From positions 124,001-188,000 of the forward strand of contig JAXLQU010000002.1 in the NCBI GenBank assembly GCA_046331425.1: a stretch of DNA of 64,000 nt, read 5' to 3'. The stretch comes from JANNUT01 sp046331425 (GTDB lineage Bacteria; Acidobacteriota; Polarisedimenticolia; J045). The position numbers were made by a program, and so were the translations under genes. Of this stretch, positions 16,396 to 25,261 are shown piece after piece (within the stretch, counting starts at the first letter, position 1; each line of letters begins with the position of its first letter). The notes under the pieces were generated by a model. The model was not told where the DNA came from. It did no database searches and saw only the letters and a list, made by a program, of their open reading frames with translations.

Positions 16396-18387
16396 ATGTG
16401 CGGCATTGCCGGGATACTCGACCGCCGCGGCGATGCCGTGCCGCAACCAGCCGAGTTGGCGGCGATGATCGCAGCGGTGCGGCATCGCGGCCCCGATGGT
16501 TTCGGATTGCGGCGCGACGGTGCCTGTGGACTCGCGCATGCGCGCTTGTCGATCATCGATCTGTCGACCGGCGATCAACCGATGTGCAACGAAGACGGCT
16601 CGGTCTGGATCAGTTTCAACGGCGAGATCTTCAACTACCTCGAACTGACGCCAGTGTTGGAAGCGCTCGGTCATCGGTTTCGTACCAAAAGCGACACCGA
16701 GACGGTCGTTCACGCGTACGAGCAGTGGGGCGATGCCTGTGTCGAGCGCTTGAATGGGTTCTTTGCCTTCGCGATGTGGGATTCCAAACGGCAGCGTTTG
16801 TTGATTGCGCGCGATCGCCTGGGAATTCGCCCGTTGTTCTGGACCGAGCGCGGCGGACGTCTTTACTTCGGGTCGGAACTCAAGTGTTTGCTGGCAGCGG
16901 GCGTGCCTGCGCAGTTCGATGCCCAAGGGATCGACCAGTCGTTCACGTTGTGGACCACTGTGGCACCGCGAACGGTGCTCGACGGAGTTCACGAGCTTCC
17001 TCCGGGCCATCTCTTGATCGTCGAGCCGGGCCGTGCGCCACGCGCGGTGCGTTACTGGGATGTGCCGGAACCCGCTTCGCGCGAGACCCAGATTCGGAAC
17101 CTATCGGCGGCGAGCGAGGAACTGCGCGCGCTGTTGGAAGATTCAATCAAGCTCCGCTTACGTGCCGACGTGCCGGTCGGTGCCTACCTCTCGGGCGGAC
17201 TCGACTCGACGGCTGCCGTTGCGATCACGCGCGCGGTCACCGCAGCATCACTCGAAACGTACTCGGTGGCGTTCGCCGACAAGGACTACGACGAGCGCGT
17301 CGAGCAGCAGGTCGCCGTGCGCGCGTTGGGCACGCGGCATCACCAGATCGAAGTCGACTACGCACAAATCGCCGGCGCGTTTCCGAGCGTGGTTGCGCTG
17401 GCCGAAAAGCCGCTGATGCGCACCGCGCCAGTACCGCTTTACCTACTGGCCGGATTGGTCCGCAAGAGCGGCATCAAAGTGGTGCTCACCGGCGAAGGGG
17501 CAGACGAAGTCTTCGGCGGCTACGACATCTTCAAAGAAACCAAGATTCGCGCTTGGTGGTCGCGCCGCCCCGAGTCACGGCTGCGCCCCGCGCTGCTGCG
17601 CGGGCTGTACCCGTTCGCCGTCGGATCGCAGGATCGTGCCGGCGCCTTTTTCGAGGCGTTCTTCCGCGAGGGGATCGACGACGTCGAGGACCTTGGATTC
17701 AGTCACCGGCCGACGTGGAGAAACGGTGCAAGAAACCGCGCCTTCTACGGCGAGATGTTGCGTGGTGCGCTGCAGGGCTACGACCCGACCGAGGAAGTAC
17801 TCAGCGAGTTCAGCGCGGCGCTGACCGGACGCTCGCCGCTGGCTCGCGCCGAGTATCTGGAGTTCAAGATCTTTCTGGCCGGGCATCTGTTGGCTTCGCA
17901 GGGCGATCGCATGAGCCTGGGTCACGGCGTGGAAGGCCGATATCCGTTCCTTGACTATCGGGTCGTCGAGTTCGGACAACGGCTGGCGCCGAGCTTGAAA
18001 ATGTTGGGGTTACAGGAAAAACATCTGCTGCGCCGAGCCGTGGCCGATGTCGTCCCACCTGAGGTCTTGTGGCGCCGCAAGCGGCCGTACACGGCGCCCA
18101 ATGTGCGTTCGTTCTGCAGCGGGTTCGGCCGCGATCTGGCGATCGAGCTGCTGAGTCGCGAAGCTGTCGCCAAGCACGGTCTGTTCGATCCGGTGCGGGC
18201 CGAGACGATTCGCGACAAGGCCTTGGCTAGCGGAGCCCTAGGAGAACGCGAGAACATGGCGTTCATCGGCATGCTCTCGGCACAGGTGCTGGCCCACACG
18301 TGGTCGCGCCCGGCCGCGACGAGCGACTACGATCCAGAGCTTTTCCCCGAGCGAAACGTCGGGGGCACGACAGTCAGTGCAACGTGA
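16396..18387 (+). CDS. asnB: Glutamine-hydrolysing asparagine-synthase-like amidotransferase
   Basis: 663 residues from ATG 16396, which follows GGGGAG. Cys2 (MCGIAGILDRRG) is the nucleophile of the class II glutaminase. The domain includes RHRGPDG and the ISFNGEIFNY signature. The synthetase domain has the PP-loop SGGLDSTAAV near residues 264-273 and the GEGADEVFGGYD motif. Such enzymes transfer ammonia to an activated carboxylate. In EPS loci they probably amidate uronic acids or related groups rather than make asparagine. An acyl carrier protein gene follows, overlapping this stop region. A second full-length paralogue lies at 48730. Confidence 0.9.
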   Translation: MCGIAGILDRRGDAVPQPAELAAMIAAVRHRGPDGFGLRRDGACGLAHARLSIIDLSTGDQPMCNEDGSVWISFNGEIFNYLELTPVLEALGHRFRTKSDTETVVHAYEQWGDACVERLNGFFAFAMWDSKRQRLLIARDRLGIRPLFWTERGGRLYFGSELKCLLAAGVPAQFDAQGIDQSFTLWTTVAPRTVLDGVHELPPGHLLIVEPGRAPRAVRYWDVPEPASRETQIRNLSAASEELRALLEDSIKLRLRADVPVGAYLSGGLDSTAAVAITRAVTAASLETYSVAFADKDYDERVEQQVAVRALGTRHHQIEVDYAQIAGAFPSVVALAEKPLMRTAPVPLYLLAGLVRKSGIKVVLTGEGADEVFGGYDIFKETKIRAWWSRRPESRLRPALLRGLYPFAVGSQDRAGAFFEAFFREGIDDVEDLGFSHRPTWRNGARNRAFYGEMLRGALQGYDPTEEVLSEFSAALTGRSPLARAEYLEFKIFLAGHLLASQGDRMSLGHGVEGRYPFLDYRVVEFGQRLAPSLKMLGLQEKHLLRRAVADVVPPEVLWRRKRPYTAPNVRSFCSGFGRDLAIELLSREAVAKHGLFDPVRAETIRDKALASGALGERENMAFIGMLSAQVLAHTWSRPAATSDYDPELFPERNVGGTTVSAT

Positions 18388-18403
18388 TACTACGGAGGCA
18401 ATA

Positions 18404-18655
18404 GTGACGATTCAGCAAGAGGTCGAGCAGTTCATTCGCGACAACTTCTTCTACGAGGGAGAACCGTTGAGTGCGGACACATCGTTCATCGAGAGCGGAG
18501 TGATCGATTCGACGGGCGTGCTCGAGCTCGTCGCGTTTCTCGAAGACAAGTACACGATCAAGGTCGGCAACGACGAGATCACGCTCGAGAACCTGGGAAG
18601 CCTCGGCCGGATCGAGGCGTTCGTCACGCGCAAGCGTGCCCATGCCAAGGTTTGA
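18404..18655 (+). CDS. Acyl carrier protein
   Basis: 83 residues. The GTG at 18404 follows GGAGG at good spacing, so I prefer it to an upstream start that would overlap asnB. ESGVIDSTGVLELVAFLEDK carries the phosphopantetheine site; the Ser is residue 36 (DSTG instead of the usual DSL). The remaining helices fit a stand-alone carrier. It would hold acyl or aminoacyl groups for transfer to a sugar. The PaaK-like ligases (25258 and 55082) and acyltransferases in this window are possible partners. This is inferred from context only. Confidence 0.9.
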   Translation: MTIQQEVEQFIRDNFFYEGEPLSADTSFIESGVIDSTGVLELVAFLEDKYTIKVGNDEITLENLGSLGRIEAFVTRKRAHAKV

Positions 18656-18673
18656 GATTTCGGCAAGATCGTC

Positions 18674-20011
18674 ATGCGACCGCGCGTGCGAGCGTCGAAT
18701 CGACGCCGACTCTTGGCGTTTACCGGGCTGACCGCGATGGCTACCGCCCAGGGCGGCGACGGTGTCGGCAACATCTGGAAGGCGTGCGGCGACGGACCGC
18801 TGCCGACCAGTACTGAGATTGCAAGCCGGATCACCCTGGCCAAGACCGGATCACCCGAGCGCAATGCCCAGGCGACACTCGGTGCGTGGGGCGGCGCCGA
18901 GTCGTTGATCGGCAAGCACGATGTCGTCGTGATCAAACCCAACTCGCAGTGGTATGCACAAGGGATGACCAACACGGATGTCTTGGTGGCGTTGATCGAG
19001 TCGATCGTGTCGCGTCAGGGAGGTTTCACGGGTGAGGTGATCGTCGCCGACAACCATCATTGCCGTGAGGATGACTCGCGCGGCTGGACGACCGCGACGC
19101 CCAACGGAGACGTCAACCTCAACGGCGTCATCGCGCATTTTCGAGCACGCGGCGACGCTCGCGTTGGGAAAGTCCATTGGCACGACGCCGGCCCGAATCC
19201 AAATCCATGGCAGTTCGACGCCGGCTGGGGAACAAGGGTCGATGCACCGGGCAGCGGTGATGGTTACCGCTGGCAACTCGATGACTGCCACGTCACCGAT
19301 GGCGGCAACAAGTGCGCGATGACTTGGCCGGTTTTCACGTCCCCTGTCAGCGGCGATCTGATCGATCTCAAAGATGGGGTCTTCCAGAAAGGTAAACCGA
19401 GCGGTCGTGCGTTGCGGCTGATCAACGTTTCGTCGATCAATCATCACAGCCGCTACGGCGGCGTGACGGCGGCGGTCAAGAACCACATGGGCCTGGTCGA
19501 CATGACATGCGGCTTTCACGGTACGGAGCCGGAGGGCTACTACAACACGCACTACATAGGGATGAAGCGTTCGCACAGCGCGTGGCGCTGGGCGGATAGA
19601 CAGGCGTCACCGATTCGCCGACTCGCGCACTTTCTGCTCCCCGAGCACGCAACACTCGATTTTCATCACACAGGTGGGGCGCTCGGACATTGGATGCGCA
19701 CGGTGCGGATGCCCGATCTGCACGTCGTTACCGCGGAATGGATCGGATGGGGATCGCGCACGGACCGCAGCCTGTCGGCTCGGCCCGGTGTGACGCTGGC
19801 AGCACGAAATCCGGTCACGCTCGATGCCGCGGCCGCGCGCGAAACGCTCCTTCCGGCGACCGTTGCTGCCGGGGCCGCCGGCCGGCCGTTTCTCCCCTAC
19901 AACGACGTCGACAATCGCGAGGGGCCGTTTCGCAGGTTTCTCGAGGCTGCACGCCGTGAGATCGGCGGTACGCTCGAACCGGGCGATGCCCAGATCGTTC
20001 GACTGAGCTGA
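18674..20011 (+). CDS. DUF362-like protein with possible Tat/Sec signal
   Basis: 445 residues. The N-terminus (SNRRRLLAFTGLTAMATA) resembles a twin-arginine signal, though it could be Sec. The core VVVIKPNSQWYAQGMTNTDV, then LVALIESIV and EVIVADN, follows the DUF362 pattern of an alpha/beta domain with a metal- or phosphate-binding KPN. The motif LINVSSINHHSRYGGVTAAV, followed by KNHMG, is also typical. The ferredoxin-type Fe-S segment found in many DUF362 proteins is absent. Function is unknown for the family. It sits 1.3 kb before a LarA-like gene in the same operon, with a glycosyltransferase gene between them. Confidence 0.75.
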   Translation: MRPRVRASNRRRLLAFTGLTAMATAQGGDGVGNIWKACGDGPLPTSTEIASRITLAKTGSPERNAQATLGAWGGAESLIGKHDVVVIKPNSQWYAQGMTNTDVLVALIESIVSRQGGFTGEVIVADNHHCREDDSRGWTTATPNGDVNLNGVIAHFRARGDARVGKVHWHDAGPNPNPWQFDAGWGTRVDAPGSGDGYRWQLDDCHVTDGGNKCAMTWPVFTSPVSGDLIDLKDGVFQKGKPSGRALRLINVSSINHHSRYGGVTAAVKNHMGLVDMTCGFHGTEPEGYYNTHYIGMKRSHSAWRWADRQASPIRRLAHFLLPEHATLDFHHTGGALGHWMRTVRMPDLHVVTAEWIGWGSRTDRSLSARPGVTLAARNPVTLDAAAARETLLPATVAAGAAGRPFLPYNDVDNREGPFRRFLEAARREIGGTLEPGDAQIVRLS

Positions 20012-20018
20012 CACGACG

Positions 20019-21305
20019 ATGCGCATCCTGTATTTCGTGCAGTATTTCAACCTGCCGCATGAGCCAGGCGGATCGCGGCCGTACCAGTTTGCGCGGGCCT
20101 GGACTCAAGCCGGGCACGAGGTGACGGTGGTGACCGGCGCCGTGAACCACAAAACGCTCTCTGTACCCGAGCGCTATCGCGGCAAGCTCGTTGCGGAAGA
20201 GGATGTCGACGGTATCCGCTTGTTGCGCGTTTGGTCGTACGCAGGAATCCGCGGCAGTTTCAAGAAGCGCCTGCTCAACTTCGGAAGCTATGCAGCGTCG
20301 GCTGCACTCGTCGGACTATTCAAAGGCGGCCGGCCCGATCTGGTCTATGCATCGACGACGCCGCTCTTGGTCGGACTACCGGGCGTCGTGACGTCACACT
20401 GGCGTAACGTGCCGTTCGTGTTCGAGGTTCGCGATCTGTGGCCGCAATCGGCGGTCGTGGCCGGGATCCTGCGGCCGGATAGTCTGGGAACGCGACTCGC
20501 TGCGGGGCTCGCGCGCTACTTCTACGACAGTGCGGCGCGCTGCGTGGCGGTCACGCAAGGGATCGCCGACGGACTCCACAGCGAAGGGCAAGCGCGCGAG
20601 AAGCTGCTGTTCGTGCCCAATGGCGTCGACGATTGGATGGTCGACGCGGCGCGTCGCGGAGCGGCGCCGCGCCGAGAAACCGGCGACTTCGAGATCGTCT
20701 ATTGCGGTGCGCACGGGAAGTGGAATGGATTGGGGCAAGTTCTCGATGCCGCTCGTTTGGTGCAGGAAGATCCGTCGATTCACTTCCGTTTCATCGGCGA
20801 TGGTGATGAGCGCGAAGCGCTGATGAATCGCGCACAACAGGAGGGGTTGAGTCGCTGCCGGTTCGAGGGTGCGATCCCCAAGCAAGCCGCCTTCGAGGCG
20901 ATTCGCAGCGCGGGTGCGAGCGTGGTCGTGACCTGGGCGCATCCGTTTCAACGGATGGTGCTGGCCAACAAGATCTTCGACTACCTGGCGGCCGGCCGCC
21001 CGGTGATCGTCGCTGCCGAAGGGGAAATGAAGACATTGGTCGATGACGCCAGGTGCGGCATCACCGTGCGCCCCGAACAGCCGCAGGAACTCGCGGCCGC
21101 GATCCGTCGCATGGCAGCGCTGTCTGCCACCGAGCGCGATGCGATGGGCCAACGAGGTCAGAACTACATCCTCGAGCGATATCAGCGCGCCGACCTTGCC
21201 GACCGACTCCTGACCGAGTTTGCCAAGCTCACCGGACAACCGGCGCGGCTACGCCCGCGAACGACCGCGGCCGACGCTCCTCGGCCACAAACGGTGCGCT
21301 CATGA
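20019..21305 (+). CDS. Glycosyltransferase family 4 (WbuB-like)
   Basis: 428 residues with GT-B fold. The N-terminal domain starts MRILYFVQYFNLPHEPGGSR and includes PFVFEVRDLWPQSAVVAG, a segment typical of WbuB-type L-fucosamine/N-acetyl sugar transferases. The C-terminal domain has the donor-binding pattern (FEIVYCGAHGKWNG, FIGDGDERE, then FDYLAAGRPVIVAAEGE). It adds a sugar to a lipid-linked EPS intermediate on the cytoplasmic side of the membrane. The stop overlaps the LarA-like start by four bases. Substrate cannot be read from sequence. Confidence 0.92.
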   Translation: MRILYFVQYFNLPHEPGGSRPYQFARAWTQAGHEVTVVTGAVNHKTLSVPERYRGKLVAEEDVDGIRLLRVWSYAGIRGSFKKRLLNFGSYAASAALVGLFKGGRPDLVYASTTPLLVGLPGVVTSHWRNVPFVFEVRDLWPQSAVVAGILRPDSLGTRLAAGLARYFYDSAARCVAVTQGIADGLHSEGQAREKLLFVPNGVDDWMVDAARRGAAPRRETGDFEIVYCGAHGKWNGLGQVLDAARLVQEDPSIHFRFIGDGDEREALMNRAQQEGLSRCRFEGAIPKQAAFEAIRSAGASVVVTWAHPFQRMVLANKIFDYLAAGRPVIVAAEGEMKTLVDDARCGITVRPEQPQELAAAIRRMAALSATERDAMGQRGQNYILERYQRADLADRLLTEFAKLTGQPARLRPRTTAADAPRPQTVRS

Positions 21306-22549
21306 GTGCTGTGAAACTGCGCTGGAGCGCGTGGTTCGAAGAGCGCACGGTCACGTTGCCGCTGCCGCCCGGATGGCAGGTCGATGTTTGTGACATCAAC
21401 GATCGCGAACGTGGCCCTTCCTTGGGCGAGGCCCTTTCCCATCCAATCGCACTCCCGCCGCTGAGCGAAATGGCGCGCGGTGCGCATTCGGCCGCGATTG
21501 CGGTGGAAGACATCACGCGACCAGCCGATGCAGCCCCCGCGTTGGAAGCGCTCCTCGATCTCCTGGCTGCGGCCGGCATTCCTTCCGAGCGGGTCACCGT
21601 CGTGATCGCGTTGGGTGGACACGCGCCGATGCGACTGGACGAATTGCGCTTGAAAGTAGGCGAGGCGGTGCTGCAGCGTTGCGACGTGATCAATCATCAC
21701 CCCTATGAAGGGCTCGTCGACCTGGGTGTGTCCAAGAGCGGCATCCCGATCAAGATCAATCAGCGGTACTACGAGGCCGATATCAAGCTTGCGGTGGGGT
21801 GCGTGCTTCCGCATCCATATGCCGGCTTCGGCGGCGGTGGGAAGATCGTGTTGCCCGGCATCGCCGGCATCGAGACACTGGAGATGAATCATCGGCCGGC
21901 GGTCACCGGATTGTCCGGCGCGGGACTCGGTGTCGTGGAAGGCAATCGCGCACGCGCGGAGATGGAAGAGATCGCGCTCGCCGCCGGGCTGCACGCGGTG
22001 CTCAACATCGTGCCCGGCAGCAAGCGTCAAGCGCTTGGGCACTTCTATGGCCATCCGATCGCAGCGCATCGTGAGGCGGTGGCCTTGGCCCGTCGCGCCT
22101 ATGCCGTGACCGTCGAACCGGGCGCTGATGCTTGCGTGCTCAACGCGTACCCGAAGGACGGCGAGATGCTGCAGGTTGGCAATGCCTTCAACGCCTATCG
22201 TGGCTGCGATCCGGCGCCCGTTCGGATCGGTGGCACGGTGATCGTGGCGGCTGCGTGTCCGCAGGGTCGCGGGCATCACAGCCTGCACGGCCCCGGGATG
22301 CGCTTGTATCGTGATCCCGTGAAACGAAGCTATCTCGACGGACGCGAGACTGTCATCTACGCGCCCAGTGTTTCTACCTTCGATGTTCGCAAATCGTTCT
22401 GGCCTGGATATGCGCATGCCAGAACCTGGGACGATGTGGTCGCGACGCTGAAGCAGCGCCATCCCGATGGTGGCCGGATGGTTGTGTTTCCAAACGCGCC
22501 ACTGGCGCTGCCGGTCACCGTTGCCAAGCCGGCGCTCGAACGCACATGA
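21302..22549 (+). CDS. LarA-family (DUF2088) nickel-pincer-type racemase/epimerase homologue
   Basis: 415 residues from ATG 21302. The cofactor residues of lactate racemase appear at matching spacings: D-x-x-R in VEDITRPAD, a His in INHHPYEGL, then His171, Lys181 and His197 (PHPYAGFGGGGK...MNHRP). These spacings (10 and 16) equal those of H174, K184 and H200 in L. plantarum LarA. The protein therefore probably uses the nickel-pincer nucleotide, made by LarB/C/E elsewhere in the genome. LarA homologues racemise or epimerise alpha-hydroxy acids. Its place between a GT4 and the initiating sugar transferase, both joined by ATGA overlaps, suggests action on a hydroxy-acid or sugar-acid EPS building block (inference). 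Confidence 0.85.
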   Translation: MSAVKLRWSAWFEERTVTLPLPPGWQVDVCDINDRERGPSLGEALSHPIALPPLSEMARGAHSAAIAVEDITRPADAAPALEALLDLLAAAGIPSERVTVVIALGGHAPMRLDELRLKVGEAVLQRCDVINHHPYEGLVDLGVSKSGIPIKINQRYYEADIKLAVGCVLPHPYAGFGGGGKIVLPGIAGIETLEMNHRPAVTGLSGAGLGVVEGNRARAEMEEIALAAGLHAVLNIVPGSKRQALGHFYGHPIAAHREAVALARRAYAVTVEPGADACVLNAYPKDGEMLQVGNAFNAYRGCDPAPVRIGGTVIVAAACPQGRGHHSLHGPGMRLYRDPVKRSYLDGRETVIYAPSVSTFDVRKSFWPGYAHARTWDDVVATLKQRHPDGGRMVVFPNAPLALPVTVAKPALERT

Positions 22550-23238
22550 GCAATCCACGAATCGAGGCTTCGCTCAACTCGATCTACGCGCGCGTTGGCA
22601 AGCGTGTGCTGGATCTGTCGATCGCGGCCTTGGTGTTTGCGGTCTTCGGCATTCCGATGCTCCTGATCGCTGCGCTGATCAAGCTCGAGGATGGTGGACC
22701 GGTGCTGTATCGCCAGGAGCGGGTCGGGCGCAATGGCGTGCCGTTCGCGCTCACGAAGTTCCGCTCGATGTGCCTCGATGCCGAGAATCAGGGCGCTGGA
22801 ATTCTGGTCGAAGCCAACGACAAGCGAATCACCCGGATCGGTGCGTTGATTCGCAAGTTGAGCTTGGACGAGTTGACCCAAATCTTCGATGTCGTCCGCG
22901 GCGACATGAGCATCGTTGGACCGCGCCCCGGCCTGCGGTATCAGGCCGAGCTGTATGACGACTTCCAAAAGCAGCGACTGCTGGTACGACCGGGCATCAC
23001 CGGTTGGGCGCAGGTGAACGGACGCAACTCGATCCGTTGGCCGGAGCGGATCCAACGCGACATCGAGTACATCGAGCGTTTGTCGCTCTGGATGGACCTG
23101 AAAGCGATTTTCAAAACCATCCCCTCGGTACTCGCCGGCCAAAACCAAATCGCCGATGGCGACTACTGGAAACAACGTCGCGCGGAATTGCAGGCCCAGG
23201 ACCGACAACAAGACAGCCACGAGAAGGTGTCGCGATGA
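22546..23238 (+). CDS. Undecaprenyl-phosphate sugar phosphotransferase (initiating PGT)
   Basis: 230 residues, the size of the catalytic monotopic PGT core (PglC/WcaJ C-terminal type). It has one N-terminal membrane helix (VLDLSIAALVFAVFGIPMLL). Core motifs are GPVLYRQERVGRNG, TKFRSMCLDAE, RKLSLDELTQIFDVVRGDMS and IVGPRPGLRYQAELY, ending with RPGITGWAQVNGRNSIRW. It transfers a sugar-1-phosphate to undecaprenyl phosphate and so starts the EPS repeat unit at the inner membrane. It overlaps genes on both sides by four bases. Confidence 0.94.
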   Translation: MSNPRIEASLNSIYARVGKRVLDLSIAALVFAVFGIPMLLIAALIKLEDGGPVLYRQERVGRNGVPFALTKFRSMCLDAENQGAGILVEANDKRITRIGALIRKLSLDELTQIFDVVRGDMSIVGPRPGLRYQAELYDDFQKQRLLVRPGITGWAQVNGRNSIRWPERIQRDIEYIERLSLWMDLKAIFKTIPSVLAGQNQIADGDYWKQRRAELQAQDRQQDSHEKVSR

Positions 23239-23906
23239 CGGGCGGTTTGATCTTGGTCGGCGCGGGAGCGCATGGTCGCGGCACGCTCGAGATACTCAAG
23301 GCGCGCCGCGCGGCTGGGCTCGCTGCGCCCGCGTGTCTCGGTTTCGTCGATGACGATCCGAGCCGCCACGGCACGCAGGTCGACGGCCTGCCGGTCTTCG
23401 GGCCACTGCAGTGGCTGATCGAGCGCGCCAGCGAACGGCCGTTGGTGATCCTGGCGCTTGCGTCTGCTCGCGCGAAGCAAGTGCTAGCGGCACGACTCGA
23501 TGCCGTCGGCGTGCAATGGGCGCAGGCGATTCACCCATCGACGCAGGTGGCGTCGGGCGTGACGTTCGGCGCCGGCGCGATCGTCAATGCGGGCGTGTGC
23601 CTCGCGTTCGATACCAAAATCGGTCTGCACACCACACTCAACCTCGGCGCGACGGTGGGGCACGACTGCGTGGTGGGCGACTACTCGACGATTGCGCCTG
23701 GAGTGAATGTTGCCGGTCGCGTGATGATCGGCGAAGGAGTCGAGGTTCAGACCAACGCGACGATCGTGCCCGGCGTGAGACTCGGTGCCTGGTGTCGGAT
23801 CGGTCCAGGCAGCGTGGTGCTGCGCGACGTGACGGAAGGTGATGCTGTGTTCGGCAATCCGGCGCGGCGAGTCCCACCCACCGAGACAGACTCGAGACAG
23901 GCATGA
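23235..23906 (+). CDS. PglD/NeuD-like sugar O- or N-acetyltransferase
   Basis: 223 residues. The N-terminal Rossmann-like part begins GLILVGAGAHGRGTLEIL. A left-handed beta-helix follows (GAGAIVNAGVCLAFDTKIG, TLNLGATVGHDCVVGDYSTI), with the catalytic His in VGHDCVVGD. It would acetylate the 4-amino group of a UDP-sugar, as PglD does, which fits the 4-keto sugar made by the FlaA1-type dehydratase. A 4-aminotransferase was not seen in the window, so acceptor identity stays open. Confidence 0.88.
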   Translation: MTGGLILVGAGAHGRGTLEILKARRAAGLAAPACLGFVDDDPSRHGTQVDGLPVFGPLQWLIERASERPLVILALASARAKQVLAARLDAVGVQWAQAIHPSTQVASGVTFGAGAIVNAGVCLAFDTKIGLHTTLNLGATVGHDCVVGDYSTIAPGVNVAGRVMIGEGVEVQTNATIVPGVRLGAWCRIGPGSVVLRDVTEGDAVFGNPARRVPPTETDSRQA

Positions 23907-25261
23907 GCGCCCTGGCACAAGGAATTGGTGTGGGCGTCGCCGCGAGCCTCGGCGCGATCGCTGCCGCGGCATCCGGTGCGGGGCCGTTTGCGTTGGGCGC
24001 CGTGGCTGCTGCAACCGGATTGACGCACGCTGCACTCTGGCGTTTGCGCCCCACCAAGACGCCCGTCGTCATGCTGCACAGCGTGGTGGGTGATCGGGCC
24101 GGCCGCCCCGGCGCTTTCAGTCTTTGGTGTCCGCCTGCGATGTTCGAGGCCTATCTGCAGTACTTGAAGCGACGCAGGTATCACACGATCACGTTGACCG
24201 AATTGCACCAACACCTCGAGCATGGAACCGCGTTGCCTTCCAAGCCGATCGTCCTGACCTTCGACGACGGGTATCTCGACAACTGGGTCTACGCCGCGCC
24301 GCTGCTCAAGAAATACGGATTTACCGGAACGGTGTTCGTGCCCTCGGATTTCGTCGCGCCCGAGGAACGTGTGCGCCCCACGATCGAGGATGTTTGGGCC
24401 GGCAAGCTGAGCGAAAGCGACTTGGACGTCTACGGATACATGAATCGAGCCGAACTGCGCGCGGTGGCGCAGCAGGGGGTGCTCGACGTGCAATCGCATG
24501 GTCGAACGCACACCTGGTTGCCGTACAGCGAATCGGTGATCGAGTTTCATCACCCCGATCTCAAACTCCGGCACCTGCGCCCGACATGGTGGAACGCGTT
24601 CCCCGAGCGCAAACCGTATTGGTTTCAACGCATCTCGGTCGATGACCTGCCCTGGGGTGCGCCGGTGTACGAAAACAGACTCGCGCTCGCCGCACCTGCG
24701 GTTCAACCCGACCCAGGGTTGTCGGCACATTTGATCGCCTTCACCGCCGAGCACGGCGGTCGAGAGTTTTTCCTGCGCCCCGACTGGCGCCAACAACTTC
24801 AGCGGCAAGTCGACGTCTATCGCAGTGAAGCACCTCCGTCGGCCAAGCCAGAAAGTCAGGAAGAATTCCGCGCCCGCCTGCGCTGGGAACTGGAGGGGTC
24901 TCGTCTGGCGCTCGAAGCGATCACCGGAAAGCCGGTTCGTTTCATGTGTTGGCCCAATGGTGGAACATGCGAGCAGGCGTTCGAGTTGCTCAACGAGTGC
25001 GGCTACTGGGCTGCAACATTGCCCAGTCGTGCGAAACAACCCAACAACAACATCGGCACCAGACCCGATCGAATCGGTAGGATCAGCGCTACCAGTTTCT
25101 TCCGGGGGACTACCACACCGCTCCCGTGGGTCGTGAGTTTTGCATTGAAGGTCGAGCGCAATCGGGGCAACCACTATATGGAACTCCCGATCAAAGCGAT
25201 CTGGCTGTACCGAAAGTTCGTCAAGCCAGGCGGTGTGACACCTCCGGGAGCAGAAGAATGA
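23903..25261 (+). CDS. Polysaccharide deacetylase-family protein (NodB domain)
   Basis: 452 residues. The N-terminus has Ala/Gly-rich hydrophobic segments that could anchor it in the membrane. The NodB domain starts VVMLHSVVGDRAG and has LTFDDGYLDNW, with the catalytic and metal Asp pair, and the metal-binding HGRTH in VQSHGRTHTW. An extra insert of about 150 residues separates this from the motif MCWPNGGTCEQAFEL. It would remove N-acetyl groups from the EPS, in or facing the periplasm. It overlaps the next gene by four bases. Confidence 0.88.
   Translation: MSALAQGIGVGVAASLGAIAAAASGAGPFALGAVAAATGLTHAALWRLRPTKTPVVMLHSVVGDRAGRPGAFSLWCPPAMFEAYLQYLKRRRYHTITLTELHQHLEHGTALPSKPIVLTFDDGYLDNWVYAAPLLKKYGFTGTVFVPSDFVAPEERVRPTIEDVWAGKLSESDLDVYGYMNRAELRAVAQQGVLDVQSHGRTHTWLPYSESVIEFHHPDLKLRHLRPTWWNAFPERKPYWFQRISVDDLPWGAPVYENRLALAAPAVQPDPGLSAHLIAFTAEHGGREFFLRPDWRQQLQRQVDVYRSEAPPSAKPESQEEFRARLRWELEGSRLALEAITGKPVRFMCWPNGGTCEQAFELLNECGYWAATLPSRAKQPNNNIGTRPDRIGRISATSFFRGTTTPLPWVVSFALKVERNRGNHYMELPIKAIWLYRKFVKPGGVTPPGAEE

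Noticed and set aside
21182..22558. A 458-residue minus-strand frame opposite the LarA-like gene
   Set aside because: No motifs and no ribosome site; the plus-strand frame keeps all LarA cofactor residues.
23747..25174. A 475-residue minus-strand frame opposite the deacetylase gene
   Set aside because: Composition is that of antisense high-G+C DNA; the plus-strand frame has clear NodB motifs and coupled starts.
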